A DNA stretch of 64,000 nucleotides from Ascidia mentula (GCA_947561715.1 OX387205.1:11599001-11663000); one strand, 5' to 3'; counted from the stretch's first letter, positions 35,470 to 49,589 are shown. Translations and numbers: made by a program. The notes: generated by a model not told the origin, from the letters alone.

Positions 35470-38400
35470 ATGATGATTTCAAACGAGTCTGATCTGTTTG
35501 TGGCACTTTACCCATTTCAATCTGGTGGGGCAAACCAACTTTCGCTTCAAAAAGGTTTGTTGGTTGGGGCCTAATTACAGTTTTATAGTTGCACAAAAAA
35601 TCACAAGATAACGTCTGGTACAAAATATGAAATGATTCAGAACACTACTCATTTATGTTTTGTTAAAAAAAGAAATAATGCTTAGTATAACTTTGTTCTC
35701 TTTTCATTAAATATATTTCAGTTCTTGCCAGTTAAAATAATTGTTTTTGTTCAAAATTCACAGGATGCCAACTAAGTGTGCAACGCTACAATGCATCCGG
35801 GGAGTGGTGCGAGGCCAAAGTGGTTTGTGTCGACAAGGAAAGCGACCAGAGCAAATGCGCCAAGGTTGGGTCAATAGGTTGGGTTCCAAGCAACTACATA
35901 ACCCCAGCAACCAGTCTGGATATGCATGCTTGGTACCATGGGCCTGTGACGAGGACGACGTCTGAATATCTGCTTTCTAGTGGAATAAATGGAAGTTTCT
36001 TGGTTAGTAATGATATAGTTTGCCTTTGTTAAAGTGTCGGTTATTATGTTAGTTACATTGAAAATACAAAAAAACTGTTAGGATGTAAATCTTTCTGGTA
36101 AATAAGTTGGAATGAGCTAAAAAACTGCCAGGATGGACAGAAACTCAAACCAAACTTATCGTGTATACATTTAGGTGCGAGACAGTGAAAGCTGTCCAGG
36201 TCAGTTGTCAGTCTCCGTACGGTACAATGCATCTGTTTACCACTACCGCATCAACACTGACAAGGATGATCTGGTAAGAAAGTTTACCATCAAAATACAT
36301 TTGCAAATTCCTCAAGCAATTCACAGCTACCTGTAATATACATGGTGTATATATATGTTGTAAATAAAATGAACTTTATTTTCAGTATTACATAGCATCA
36401 GAGCATCGGTTTAAAACCCTCCCAGAACTAGTGCATCACCATTCCTATGCATCTGATGGCCTGGTTACCATTCTACATTACCCAGTTGCCAAAGACACCA
36501 AACCGATGGTATGTTTAAAAGTTGGCCTGTGCAGGTTGTTTTTTAATTATCATCCCTCTGCTTAATGGTTTCATTCCACTATTTAAATTTTACCAAGACC
36601 ATAATTTGTTTGTGGCATATATATTATTTAACACCGAATCAATTTTACCAAAGCATGATGCATGTCAACAACACTGCAGCCAAAAGGATGTCAATTTGTG
36701 GTATTGTGAAATTGTTTTGTCTGGTTTGGCACTATTTCAGCAATATACTGTACTGTTTAGATGTCAGTAACCCACCAGGCAATGTAATCAACATTTTCTA
36801 TATAAAGAAATATGTTGAGAAATTGGTTCCTTGATTGTGGCAGAATCTGGCCCTCGATTAGGCATTGTCTTTATTGGTTGTCATCAATGCTTTGTTTTTA
36901 ATGGTAAAAGTAAATGGTTTACATTTATGTAACATTTTCCTCACTAAAGCTATCTTTTGCACACAATTTTCTAATACTCCGATACAATCAAACTGAGCCA
37001 TCAATATATGTATAAAACATCGAAAAACATGATAGTTTGAATGTATCGGAAATCTGACCCATGACGTCGGTGAAAATAAATAACGAAGTGATTTGCCATA
37101 TTGGAAGACAATAAGAATTGTGCAGCTATGCGTTAAGACAATGATCAAATTCCAAGCCCTCTGTTGTTTGTTGCAGTTGTATAGCATGTCCCCAGACTGT
37201 GACGAGTGGGAGGTAGATCGTACAGAAATCCACATGAAGCTGAGGCTTGGTGGAGGCCAGTATGGAGATGTGTATGAAGCTGTGTGGAAACGGTAAGTTT
37301 TGTAACATTTTATACATGTTTGGTCTTTCAGATTTAGGGCTTTTACAAAAGTGTTTAAAACACAATGTTGTGAGTTTATATGTTTGTTCAGATACAACAA
37401 GGTGGTAGCTGTTAAGACATTTCGAGAAGACACAACCAATACTGACGAGTTCCTCAAAGAGGCAGCAGTCCTAAAATCAATAAAGCATCCCAACTTGGTC
37501 CAGCTTCTTGGTAAGATCATATATGAGTTTATCCATGTCAGTCAATTAGAAATATGTCAATTAGAAAAATCCTGATTTAAAATTTAACTTATCCAGCAAA
37601 TCAAGTTCAAATGACTGGTGTAGATTTTATTGTTCATGAAAGCAAAACAGTTTGGTTTTATAAGTTTGTTTTGTTAACACTGTACACTGTTTTACTATAG
37701 AACAAAATTCACATAAAGTGTGCAAGTTTTCTTGACAAAATTATTTACTCATTCCGATAACATGAATTTTTTAGTTTCATGTTTTATGATACAGCAATGT
37801 AGGTTTATAGTTTTGTAGGAATACTCACTATCTTATTATTTTTTGTTGTGTGTAAAATAACGCAATTTAATTCCGAAATCTGCATATATGTTTCTGCAAT
37901 GGTTCAAATTAATGTCTACACTCTTTTCTTTTGCTGAAGCTCAAAAAAGCAAAGTACTGTTAGTGGCTCACCTAGTGTGAAAAAATGTAACTGTGTGGAA
38001 TAGATCCACAATAATTGTAAATCCACAAAACTAATCCATTGCATTTGCTCAAGTTTACCCCAAACTCTGGTATTTGTAGGTGTTTGCACCCGTGAGCCTC
38101 CATTCTACATTGTCACCGAGTTTATGAGTCTGGGAAACTTGTTGGAATACTTGAGGCGATGTGACAAGGCTGCAACCAATAATGTTGTGCTACTTCACAT
38201 GTCTGTGCAAGTTGCCATGGCGATGGAATACTTGGAAACAAGAAGTTACATTCATAGGTTGGTTGCTTACAAAGTATCATCCACACTTCGTGATTATGGG
38301 AGAAAGACTTCAATGGAAGGGGTGGTAGTAACTAGAAAAAAACAGTAAATTTAAGTATTTAGCAAAGAAAATGAGTATGTTTAATGTAATAAAACCTTTA

Positions 38401-41400
38401 ATCAACAAGCTTTGTTGCATTGCAAGCACAATTTGCCTATTTAAGGGTAAATTTTTACATGTGCCTCAAAACACAAGCTTGTTGTTGTTCTCAGCCTCAG
38501 ACATAATACATTTCCTGCTGACCTTTAGAAAGTCATTTTCAATTTCATTCTCATTTTGTTTGTTTTCTAACATCTTTACCTTGGGCTTTCACGTAATTGA
38601 AAAACAATGAGTGACAAAAATAATTTCAGACAAACAGGAAACGATGCGCATTCGAAAATGCCTCATTCTTGTGTTGCTTTTAAACACTGGTAAAATAGAA
38701 TTGGAAGATAAGGTGTGGTGATTCACAGGTGTAGACTGATATTTTCAGTGTTCATGTTTACTACTCGCTAATCTGCACCCATAACTTGCCTTTTTGGGAG
38801 GAGAAATGCTTTGTCCGTCTGCCCAAGCACCAAATTCCTTTGCCAGTCGTCTGTGACGTCAAGCATTCTTTGTTCAGGGAAATTGATAGTACAGGCACTG
38901 GTATTAGAGGATGTGCTTTTGTAAACACAAAAAATCCATCTGCATTTCCAACTCCTTTAAAGGCTTCTGTGTTTAATGAAGGACATTAATGCAAGTAAAC
39001 ACGTTTTATATAAATGTCAGTGAGTTTTAATTTAACAAAATGAATCTGTTTAATTTTGCCATACTTCAGTCAGCTTTCTAATAATTTCCTTCAGCTTTAT
39101 AGTTGTTTTGATGTCATATATACCCAATAAAAATCACAGCAGTAATGTTGTTTTTAGGACAATACTTGTTAAATCTATGGCCCGGACACGTTTGTGTGGT
39201 TTTAAACACTGCCAAGTTGCTGTTTTTCATGGTTGGGAGAAATTGTAACGCCATGTGGTACGAGAAATATTCCACGTGCCATATGGGTGGGTTGTTTGAT
39301 TTCTCCATTAATTCAATATGCTGACTATGTAGCATGATTATTTAGCATGATACAATACAAGAATCATTACTACATATCGAATAGATCTATAATAATTTGC
39401 AACCTGTTTGTTTTAAAAGTGCCATCATGGGCTTACAAATAATGTTTTTTGTCAGACATACATTGCTTCACATTCACGTATATGCTTTAGTTGACTTGAA
39501 ATGTTCTTAATAATATTGTATTCATCCATACAATGGGCTGAATGGAGTGAAATAGGTAGAACGCTGCCTAATTCAATTACTTCCTGTACAGAGGGCCATA
39601 GAAACTTAATAACTTCCTGTCAACTGTGTGCTGTTACTATTTATGTTGCAGTCAAGGCCCAAAGCCACCATCTTTAGGTATTCAAATATGGAAAGTTTGG
39701 TTTTAATTATTATTCCCTCTGTATTCCACTCTATAAGTTTGACTAAAACCATGATTTGTTTGTTACTCGCATGTTAGCCAACAGTGATAACATTAAATAT
39801 TTGGATTTGTGATGGTGGTGGCTGATGCATGTCAACAACTTTGTGACACTAGGAAATTTTTTTGGCTGTTTTGGCATTAATTCAGCAATACGCTGTACTG
39901 TTTTGATGCCAGTAACCCACCAGGCACTGTAATCAACATTTTCCATGTAAAGACATAATCTTGGGAAATTGGTTCCTTTTTTGTGAAATCCAGCCCCTCG
40001 TTAGGTGCTATCATAATATCAGCGACACTAATTTATTTTATCATGCCCATGTAGGCTAAATTGATTTTTTTTAATAATTTCAATAAACTAACTGTCTTTA
40101 ATCTAAAACACTTCTAATAAACAGTTGTTAAATTCTTGGGAAAGATATTTCGTTAAAAATTATCAATTATATCAGAATATTGTATGAGTTGTTTTGTTAT
40201 CAGACTTCAACAAAAAAAAATTTTGTCTTCAGAGATCTTGCGGCACGCAACTGTTTAATCGAAGAGAACAATGTTGTTAAAGTTGCTGACTTCGGACTTT
40301 CCCGACTTATGGCAACTGGCGACGACTACACAGCTCGTGCTGGTGCAAAGTTTCCTATAAAATGGACGGCTCCAGAAAGCCTTGCATACAACAGATTTTC
40401 AACCAAATCAGATGTTTGGTGTAAGTTTGTTTTGATATTGTATTTGTCAGTGGGTAATAATAATGGCAAGACATTACAGTCTGTAAACTTGTATTAATGG
40501 TTTGTTGCCACAACAAGTTATATTTTAGATATATTTGATACATAAATAACACATGATTTCACAAGCAAAACAAATTTTGTTCCTATTATTGTCTCATGTT
40601 ATTGTTGTCGAAAACGCTCAAAACCAGGTTAATGTATACTCAAAATTATGATACTTTTCAGCATTTGGGATCTTGTTATGGGAAATCGCAACTTATGGAA
40701 TGTCTCCATATCCTGGTATTGATCTCACAATGGTTTATGAAAAGCTTGAGAATGGGTACAGAATGGAAGCACCATCAACATGCCCTGATCATTTACATGT
40801 GCTCATGTTACAATGTGCGTATACATATCTATTTTGTATACACATGTAAGGATATGAGGGAAATAGGCTCTCCTTTGATATTTTTTGTGCCAGAATTGAA
40901 TGGTAGATTTTGGTTAGTGGAGAAAGGGGCATTTTTATTTGTTGTAATAATTATGTTTGCAGTGGTAATTAGCTACCAGCAGTGAACACTTTTCCTCACC
41001 AAAACATTAGTTTGTTAAAAAGAATTGGTACTTTTGACCACCTGAACAAAACGATTTCAAAAATGTTTCTTGTTTAAAGATGTCTTTTTCTCTCAAAAAT
41101 TGTAACACATGCTGTTGTTTTTCCAAACTTGTTAAAAATTAGTGTTTGGCAGGTTGGTCATGGGATCCGTGCGATCGTCCCACATTTAAGGACATCAGAC
41201 AAACCCTTGATCATTTGTCTCACGAACCTACACCCGTCGAGGAAAGTAAAACAAAACCTCCAAGTCTGCCTGGAAAAAAACACAGGTGAAATTCTGCACT
41301 GGATGATGAGCTGCAAGTTTGTGTATTGTGGTTAAAATTTGCTTTGTAACCTTTTTTCTATTTTTGCACCAGCAATATATTTGGAATTGTTGTACTGTAA

Positions 41401-44400
41401 ATTGAAAACAATTTTAAAATAATAAACATTTATGTATGCACACCATTCTGATTAATAAGTTTTGTCCTTAATTTCAATTGGACGCCCTTATCTTTGTACA
41501 GGATTTTTAGTATGTATCAGGTTTGGTGTTTGTGTTCACCTACTAACCAATGACATGTGGTTGATTTTATTTTAGGCTTGGCGAATCCAACCATCCTCAC
41601 ACTTCCACGAACTCGGAAGAAGTGTCAGGTAAATCCCCAAAATGTAAAATGTGCTTTTTAGGTTAAACGTGACTTTGACAAAAAAATGAAAATTATCTAC
41701 ATGCAATTGGTCAATAATGATTATTGAGCTGCAGACCATTTGCACACTGTTTCGACCCAATGGGTCTCATCAGTGTGGTTGGTAACTGACCACGATAATG
41801 TCAGTTAACTAGTCTTGCAAATCATATTTTTTAATCCCATCTCCTTTTGTGTTATTTCGTTTGTTGTGTGATTTTTTTTTATCACCAAACTCTATTTTTA
41901 GGCAAAATGTCTCCAGAGTTGAAAATCACTCCGCCTACCCCGAGAAAGCAGGCAACTGATCCATCAGATCATTGGTACGAAAACAACAGTAAACCTACCT
42001 TTCGGTTAAATTACTCACAATCTTATTCCTACATGACATAGTGTCTATGAATATTTTCACTTGTAGAAATGCACCATTAAGCTTTATGTTGATGCTCATT
42101 TTGCCAATGTCGAATCATTTGACAACAAAGTTTTTATTCTCCCCAACATTGCAACTTTACCAAGGAGTTTAACAAAATTATCTTTATGTTGCAGGGCAAG
42201 TAACGGTTCGACTCTGCACTCTGGTTCTACGTCAACATTTGCCGTTCCAGCCCCAGTGGATTCCACTCCATCAAGTCAGATGGACGCCAAGAAAAAAAAG
42301 AGACCAGCTCCTCAACCTCCTGCCAGAGTCAGCTCATTTAAGTCCGGCGAAGACCAACAGCGCCCACAAGTGACCATCAGAAACAACTTGTCCACATTTA
42401 CAGGTGACGCTTATGTGACAAAATTCACGTATCTGAAAAAATAGGCTGATTGTCATTTCTACCACAGTTTTATCATAGAAACTTTTTTGTGCGTACAGAG
42501 AACTCTGCAACTGCAATGTACAGCACTTTTGATTATGTTTCAAAATGAACAATACAAAAAAATCTTATATAAATATAGGCAAATAATGTGATGTTGTTAA
42601 CAAATGGGAAGTTAATATAATTGCACTAAAATACCTAAAGAAAATCATGAACAGTCTAGCCTAAGGCATTCTATAATCAGAAAAAACCCTTGACCTGTAG
42701 CTCATCCAAGCAAATCCATCGATGTACTTTCAGGCACTTCACAAGTTGATGACAGCGAAACGTCAGACGGAAGCATTGGGGAACATTTTGGGGAAGTACA
42801 TCAAACTGAAAGTCTCAATATTGAAACAAAGCTTGGTCGAATCACCCCAGGTTTGTTGTGTGAAAAATAGTAATGCTGTTGGCCTGAATGCTAAATATCT
42901 TCTTCCCAAACCCGAATTTGTAACCTCATTGTACAATGCAGAAACATTTCATGCTCCTGCAAAGTGAGTTTGATCCAGCTTGGCCTTGTCTGTGATTCCA
43001 CAGTAACTTCTTTTGCATTGTATCCTATTGCCTTCAACAATAATTAAAAAAAGTTTATTTTTGCTCTTATTGCATGAAAACTTATAAATATGCTTACTAT
43101 TTTGGTGTGTGGAATCAAGTATGGTAAAAATGGTCAAATGTTACCTAGTTTACAGAAATGTTACTAGTTTAACTGATAAAAACTAATGTAAATTTGTGAT
43201 CAATTGTTCAGACTCCATTGATAATCTGAGCGACAAGACAACGGACAGTATTGGAGCCAACAATGCATTTGTCATTTCACAATCCTCCCAAGAAAACTCC
43301 CATGGAAACTGGAAGGAGAAGAAACCTTCTATTTTCTCAAAAATTCTTCCTCGCTTTAAGAAAAAAAGCTCCCCATCAACGGAAGTGGAAGGTATAAAAA
43401 TGTTAAAAATCAGATCCTCTTTACATTACTGGATGTGATATCATACATTTATAAAATTACAAATTATGCTTTGTATTGTAAAGGTGCCAAAAATTATCTG
43501 CAATTATTACTCCTTTTTGAGTTTTGTCAACAATGTGTTGACAACATAATTTTCCCTTGTATCCTATGTATCCTTTTACGCAAACAATCAAGTTGTTTGT
43601 TTAAAGTTTATTGGGGTAATTTAAAAATTGTTGGTCGCAAACAATTTTCTAGTTTTTTGAAGAATTCATCTAGTCCATGCCCATTTTCCAGATGCTGAAT
43701 CAGTGTCTTCTGTGTCTTCTGTGCCGGCCACCAGCAAGGTTCAGGAAAACAGCTTCTTTACACGAAGCGGTGTTCGACGTTCCTGGAGGAAGATGACAAG
43801 CCACATTCAACCGAAGAGAACAAGCAAAAACTCTGAGTCTGACCGCTGTGCAACTCCTCACTCTGACGACTCTTCTCATTCTGCTCCTCCAGGAGGAATC
43901 AGCGTCTTCCCAGAAGATGCCAGAAGTGGTGGAGGGACTTCGACTTTCACTTTTCCATCCCCCGCAGTTGAAAAGGAGTCTCGGCGTCCGCACAAACCAC
44001 CCCGAAAGAAAAATGAACATACGAAAGCAACAGATGATCTCCATGGTAACGGTCAGCAACATCGCAGGAGTCGACCAACGAGACTCTCGGAGTCGGCAGT
44101 TCATCACAATGGGATTCGAAGAGGGAGTCTCGACAAAAGTGACTTCCAACTGCTTCGGCACCTGTCGGTTGGCTCTGACGACCAGACTCCCGACACTCCC
44201 CCACCCACTTTCAAGCCCCCTACGCCACCTCGCACCCCCAACACCTTATCACAGCCAGCCGGGGCTATAAGATCAGCCGGGCATTCCCCTATTATGTTAC
44301 ATTCTGGCGGTAATAGACCTGCCACGCATCAGCGCCACCGTGTGGACAGTGCACTTTCTGCAAGCGACGCTGATGACGAGCGGGAAATCGGTGGCTCAGG

Positions 44401-45185
44401 TATTAACGCAATGGCACCTTTAGTGGCGGCACGCCTGTCTTTGCGGAAGCGAGCTGAGACCAAGACCGTTTCCGAGGAAGAAGTGACTCAAGAAGAGTTC
44501 GTAGCTGCTCACCAGAGGGCGCTGGCGGGTCTGCAGCGGGCTGTCAGTGATGAGGTAAAAGTTTAACCCGGCTTAAGGTTTCTAAGTACCTTTTTTTTGA
44601 GCAGCTGTTTAGGAATTATGTCTATAGATTAACAAACGCATGACACAAACAACTTATATGCTTTTTTCTTCTTTTCCGTCAAAAAACGCTCGGTTGCGGC
44701 AAAAACGCATACAATCTAATATGCTGTCTGACTGCACCGAGATTTGAGCCTGGAAATATACGGGTTCAGATACCATATGGTGTAATAGCGTTGGGAGAGA
44801 TCTCTAAACCCGCGTATATCCGTGAATCAGTTTAATAAACGCTGTTGGTTCAATCTATGAAATATGTAACAACAGCTTTTGGTGATGTCATCATTTTTTT
44901 TAGGGGGAAGGGTTAAATTGACAACCCTAGCCTACATACATTTCTCTTTTTCAGAATCAAGTGCAACCGGCCCTGCGCGACATCTTGCGGCTGGTGGCGT
45001 ACGCCAACACATACGTCACCAAAGTTCCAATTCGGAACAGATTCCAGTTCCGTGAGAAGGTCGAATCACTCGACCGTGAAATTTCCGGAACCTGGCAGCG
45101 AGCCCACGACCATAGCGCCAAAGATCGACCTTTCCAGACCGGCATTGCTTTGCAGCTTGTCAGTGATATCGGAAGTTTGCTGTAG
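35470..45185 (+). CDS. ABL1: ABL-family non-receptor tyrosine kinase
   Basis: Cytoplasmic/nuclear tyrosine kinase acting on actin and signalling substrates. Seventeen exons splice to about 1052 aa: 35470-35554, 35764-36002, 36175-36273, 36386-36508, 37177-37292, 37392-37510, 38080-38257, 40233-40420, 40662-40814, 41153-41285, 41576-41628, 41902-41974, 42195-42403, 42734-42850, 43212-43391, 43692-44554, 44955-45185. SH3 (LFVALYPF...[10 protein letters not shown]), SH2 from about residue 84 (WYHGPVTR, then GSFLVRDSES), Gly loop [13 protein letters not shown] Lys229, HRDLAARN 319-326, DFG 339-341, APE intact. The tail has the basic block [14 protein letters not shown], proline-rich segments and a C-terminal F-actin-binding domain ([20 protein letters not shown]). 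Identity is very secure. The N-terminus (ATG 35470, or an upstream exon) is uncertain, so no myristoylated isoform can be claimed. Confidence 0.96.
36535..36870. repeat. Dispersed intronic repeat, copy 1 (ABL intron 4)
   Basis: Shares ordered blocks with 39695-40015 in the same orientation: GATGCATGTCAACAAC, CAGTAACCCACCAGGCA, GTAATCAACATTTTC, GAAATTGGTTCCTT. Diverged, with indels. No ORF or clear terminal repeats. Confidence 0.75.
39695..40015. repeat. Dispersed intronic repeat, copy 2 (ABL intron 7)
   Basis: Second copy of the family seen at 36535-36870, in the long intron before the HRD exon. About 150 bases upstream (39545-39575) a stretch with AATAGGTAGAACGC resembles a tRNA D-arm or A box, so a SINE head is possible but not shown. 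Confidence 0.7.
41700..41815. repeat. Possible interspersed repeat fragment in ABL intron 11
   Basis: Contains CTGTTTCGACCCAATGGGTC followed by TCATCAGTGTGG, a phrase resembling the loop of the RPS5 foldback element (GACGTTTCGCC...CAATG...). The family assignment is from pattern memory only. Confidence 0.3.
44741..44750 (-). repeat. tRNA-derived repeat remnant in ABL intron 16
   Basis: Minus-strand TTTCCAGGCTCAAATCTCGG resembles the TATCCAGGGTTCAAATCCCG unit near 24562. An upstream GGTTTAGAGATCTCTCC stretch resembles an A box. Probably a decayed SINE or tRNA-like copy. Confidence 0.4.
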
Positions 45186-46124
45186 CAAAACGAATGCGAA
45201 GCTTCTTAAAAAACTGTTTTTTTTTACAAACTCTAGAGACAGTTGTGGAATTTTGGACGCAGTTTCACTTTGGATGAGATGTTCCTGTATTTGAGCTTAT
45301 TTGTTTGTAGTTGATAAATACCTATCTTCGCCTTTTTCTACTCTTTATCATAATCAAATGCCTTGGTTTGCGCAATATTTTAGTAAGATGTATAAACTAA
45401 ATGTCTATCAGTCTTTACCTCCTTGTGGCCCATTTTTGGGACACATTGGGTAATGCACAACTCCTTGTACTGCAAACTACAGTTCAATGTGGCTCAAAAA
45501 TTAGGTTGGTTTTCAAACAGGTTGTAAAGTACGACAGAGACCGTTTTGTAGCAAAGTCGCGCTTTCGCTACCCGGTTATCTTGTACCATACATAGAATAA
45601 TTTGAAATTGAAGTTTCTGCGGGTGGCTTGGACGACACTCTGCTGTCTGTGATTCTTGTATCCACCAACATTTCATGTAGACTACCGTTACTGATTTTTG
45701 TACGTTCTGTACGCCTATTTTTCTATTTATTTTTCCGAAAATAACTAGGACGTAGTGTTTATGTCCAAAAATCTTTGCAGTGCTAGTAATGTGTGACTAA
45801 GTATCGATTGAATTCGAAGCGTTTTGTAGTTCAGTGCTTTAGCCACTGGGTGGCGCAAATGATCTGCTTACTGCCTTGCCTCGCTACTGTTGAAGTGTTC
45901 GCCAAGAACTCGGCATTGTGATAAAATTGTGACGTTTCGTGATCATTGTGTAAGGAAGCGTTTCAATTGCGAGTGTTACTGAACGTTAAATTGTTTTTGT
46001 TGCGCGTTTTCTTAGGCTTGCTTTATAATAAGCTGAAACCTCGAGAGTCGCAAAATCAAATTTGTTTTCCACGCAGAGGCCTTCAAATGTTCACTCACTC
46101 CGATGCAGTTATGTACCATTGTGC

Positions 46125-46130
46125 AATAAA
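46125..46130 (+). terminator. Possible polyadenylation signal, ABL
   Basis: AATAAA about 940 nt after the ABL stop codon. The assignment is tentative because of distance. Confidence 0.35.
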
Positions 46131-49100
46131 CGACCTGCCCAATCATTGTGCATCAAACCAATCAATTGGTTAAAAGCCAAAAAATACAAATGAAAAACTT
46201 TACAGATTATAATCCCAAGAATATTATGACGTTGCATTTTGTGTTTGTTAAAAACTGTTTTCAAGCTCGCACTTTTTGCTCTGCCATGATCTCGGTTTTG
46301 ACTGCAGGTCACTCAAATCGTGTTGCTCCCACATTTATAATAAAAACTACTTACTATATCGTGATGAAGAAGTTGTTTCGTTATGGTATAGGTCTAGGTT
46401 CAAATACCGTTCAAAAATATAAGTTTGTTTTGTTGGAAAATGTTTTTTCTTGATTTCTAAGAATACCCTGTTGTTTCAACCCTTGCTTTGTGGTATATCT
46501 GTGTCAGAAGACGTCACCCCAATACACGTCACACATATTCTCGCGTTCAAATTTCCATAAAATTATAATGGCTTAACTGCAGCAGCGTAAAGAGAAATGT
46601 TGTTGGAAAATAACGTTATTTTGCCGGTCTTTCGTATTTTGAGTTCGATGACAGCATCCTTTGTTACACTGTAGGTGTATTTGTGTGTGTACAAGACTGA
46701 CATTTAAAACTATAAAACGCCCCTAATAGGCTAAATAACGTGCACATTTTCATATAAATATCTACAAAAGCATCAAGAGATAATACAAAAGCATCAAGAG
46801 ATAATAATTTTATTTTTCCTGGAATGACTCGAATATTTTTGTACCGAGGATGCTTCATTAATATCCTGCGGCAAAGTTTTACATATACTCATGCGATGAA
46901 CACAATGGAAGTGGTATTTGACTGTTTTTTCACGAACCTATCCCTTTGTCATGCATATTTACATATTCCGTAAACGTGAACTAAACGTGCGAGATACGCC
47001 TAACATAAATTCCCAGGTAACCATTGTCTCCCTTTGTTACGAAATAATTCACTCATGACTACAGGAAACCCGACGAGTACATTTTTACATCCCAGCGTTT
47101 GAAATACCACCTTATACCCGGCTTAAAGCAGCTTATGGTCCAAATTTGTCACGTGTGTGAAGCACGTAAATTTGTCAAGGTTATATTCTTCACATTTACC
47201 ACCAGTCCGTACAGAAAGAAGAAACTCTTGACCTGGATTAAAGTGCATACAGTGTCGAAAACAGGTTGCACACTTAATCCAGCATTCGGAAAAAACTTTG
47301 TCTTAAGAACAATGCCATGCTTACTGTAATTTAAACAAGACACCTTGGAGGCCGATCCCTAAAAGCAGCGTCTATAAACTGGTCCGTAGTGCAAAAAGGT
47401 TAGAACTTCTGATTTCAAGATCCCTTCAGTCCATCTGAAATTGCTGCGTGCGGTTTAAATATTTGCATCGAACTTGTTGGGAGAGAAATATTTGTTACAA
47501 TTCAATCGTGACTCTGTGCGAATTCTTATTACTGCGGGATCTTCTCGTTATCGAGCGAATTATGACGTAGATTTGGCGGCCAGGAGCTGGGAAACCACCT
47601 GCGGCCACGACATGAAATGTGGCTCTGACGTAACCTTGTCGCAATCCAATAATCCTTGCAAGAATGTGTTACAGTTTGGCGAACGTGGGCTTGCTTTTTC
47701 TGTCTTTCTTTGGTAATATTTGCGTCATACTAAAGTCAGTGGTTGTTCAATTTTAGATGTCATGACCAATTCGCGCCACCATCTTTTGCACAAATTAACA
47801 AAAAAATAATAATTAAAAAGCCTGCAAACAATTTTCAAGACATATGTCTCTTTTACACAAGCAAAAGAACAGATTATCAATTGATTGTATGTCTTAAAAG
47901 ATGTAAAATGAAAGAAATTCAACATACCTGTGCCCACAGCTCATGGGATTAGGCGCAGGAAAAAAACAAAATCGTCAATTCATAAATTGTAGTTTTTAGT
48001 AACTTGACATAGCGTTTTTCTTATGTAAGGGAGTTGTTCCGTAAACGTTCATTTGAACTAAAAATCAGATAGTGATAGCGAAGGTGTATTATAATAATGT
48101 TGCTTGTAGTATGATTATCATAAAATGTGTATTATCGCTCAATGGCTGCATATATTGAAGCACATCGGCGCGTTCACTGGCGTTGTACATTTTAAACTTT
48201 TTTAACGATTTGCCTTGCAGTAACGTTACTACTTCTATATTATTTTGTTTTATGTAATCCCTTTGTCCCCATACAGGATCGATGGTATGTAATTTATATA
48301 AAAATATCAAGTATAAAAAAGATAATATTGGCAGATGAAGTGTCTAAATATGGTATGCCACGTTAGAATCAATTTATTCATTTTTGCACTATTTTGCATC
48401 ATTATATTGTACATGTTAAGTACAATTTTATGCTAGTTGAACTTGTGGACTTTCATTAGACAAAATATAATAGTATATTTCCAAAAATGTTTTACATTGT
48501 TATCAGCCCAGATTTGAAAGTTTGTAATTTGTGCAGAGGATTGTTTTTTAGCTAAAGTAAATTGTGCACATTTTCAGAGCATTTTTCATCTGTAGTGCAT
48601 TTACCAATTGTTTTTGCACAGATCATTGGTAAATTTTCGACATTTTTTTCAGTCCGATTTTCAGTTTATGTGTTACAATAATCACACGTACTCTTTTTAT
48701 TATGCATAAAATGTTGACCTAATGTATGTTTCAAGACCATGAAGTATCTGGTTGGTTGGGAATTGTATTCAAGGCAATATTTGATTCTCTATGCATTTTT
48801 CGGCGAGGTTGTGAAAATGCTATGTAAACTGTGTCCTTATTCTTTGTCATTATAAATCATGAACAAAGTTTATCAACCTCTACATTGGTCAAGAAATTTC
48901 TATTAGTATTTGTGTGCTTCAATCTTCCCTAACATTTATTGACCCAAAAGAAATGTTGTTCAAATATATTTGTATGAAACATTTTACCTGACACCTTTTG
49001 CTAGTTTATTGCAAACTTTTAGTGTTTACCACATTGTAGGTTAAAAGCCTTTATGTTTGTACAAACAAGTAATGCAACAGACATTTGGTAAAAGGCCTTA

Positions 49101-49323
49101 TATAATATGTATGTAAATAGTAAACGCATTCTGTTAATGTCAGCGATTGCAAACCAGAGTGGCATCAATTTGCTTTCTGGGCAAGACTTCCGAATGACTC
49201 ACCCATCCCTTTAAGTCTTACAACTTCCTGACAGTGAAAAATGTTAGGATTTTTGCAAAATGCTTTGCAGAAACTGACAAAAATATGTGGCACTTGTAAA
49301 GTTGTTATTTATCCTCTGTGCTG

Positions 49324-49334
49324 TATATAAAAGG
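49324..49334 (+). promoter_or_regulatory. TATA box, likely promoter of the large gene at 49590
   Basis: TATATAAAAGG about 265 nt upstream of the first usable ATG of the large unrecognised gene. The intervening sequence would be 5' UTR or a leader exon. Confidence 0.45.
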
Positions 49335-49589
49335 TAATGGGTGTAGCTTCAGCTTAAAACTTTCTTAGGTTTAAAAAAGTGGATGTTATAACAGTTTGCA
49401 TCATAGCTTTGTTGTATTAAATGGTGCCTTGTAGGTTGTTTCATTGAATACTGAAAAAAATGAATAAAAACAAAATAGGTATCAATGAGTTAACCTGTGA
49501 ACAAGCATCAATCTAATGTAGTACTTGGGTGTCAAGCTTGCTCTGACAACCAAGGCAAGCACAACAAGAAACGATCTACAAGCAGTGAA

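Larger units (their letters stand above)
45186..49589. other. Long intergenic region, ABL 3' UTR to next gene
   Basis: About 4.4 kb. A distant AATAAA at 46125-46130 could end the ABL mRNA. A 21-bp direct duplication (unit containing CAAAAGCATCAAGAGATAA) lies at 46763-46804. A strong TATATAAAAGG lies at 49324-49334. Frames such as 47474-47716 show no domain or splice context. Otherwise nothing was seen. Confidence 0.55.

Noticed and set aside
36858..37520. 220-codon minus-strand open frame
   Set aside because: Runs antisense across ABL introns and exons 5-6, which are securely coding on the plus strand.
41975..41990. ABL exon 12 ending at 41988
   Set aside because: Phase 1 does not match exon 13 at 42195; the donor at 41975 (TG/GTACGA) restores the frame.
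43700..44161. 153-codon minus-strand open frame
   Set aside because: Antisense to ABL exon 16, whose sense frame is open for 287 codons and joins both neighbours in phase.
47474..47716. 80-codon frame in the ABL downstream spacer
   Set aside because: No splice context, domain or conserved motif; consistent with chance.
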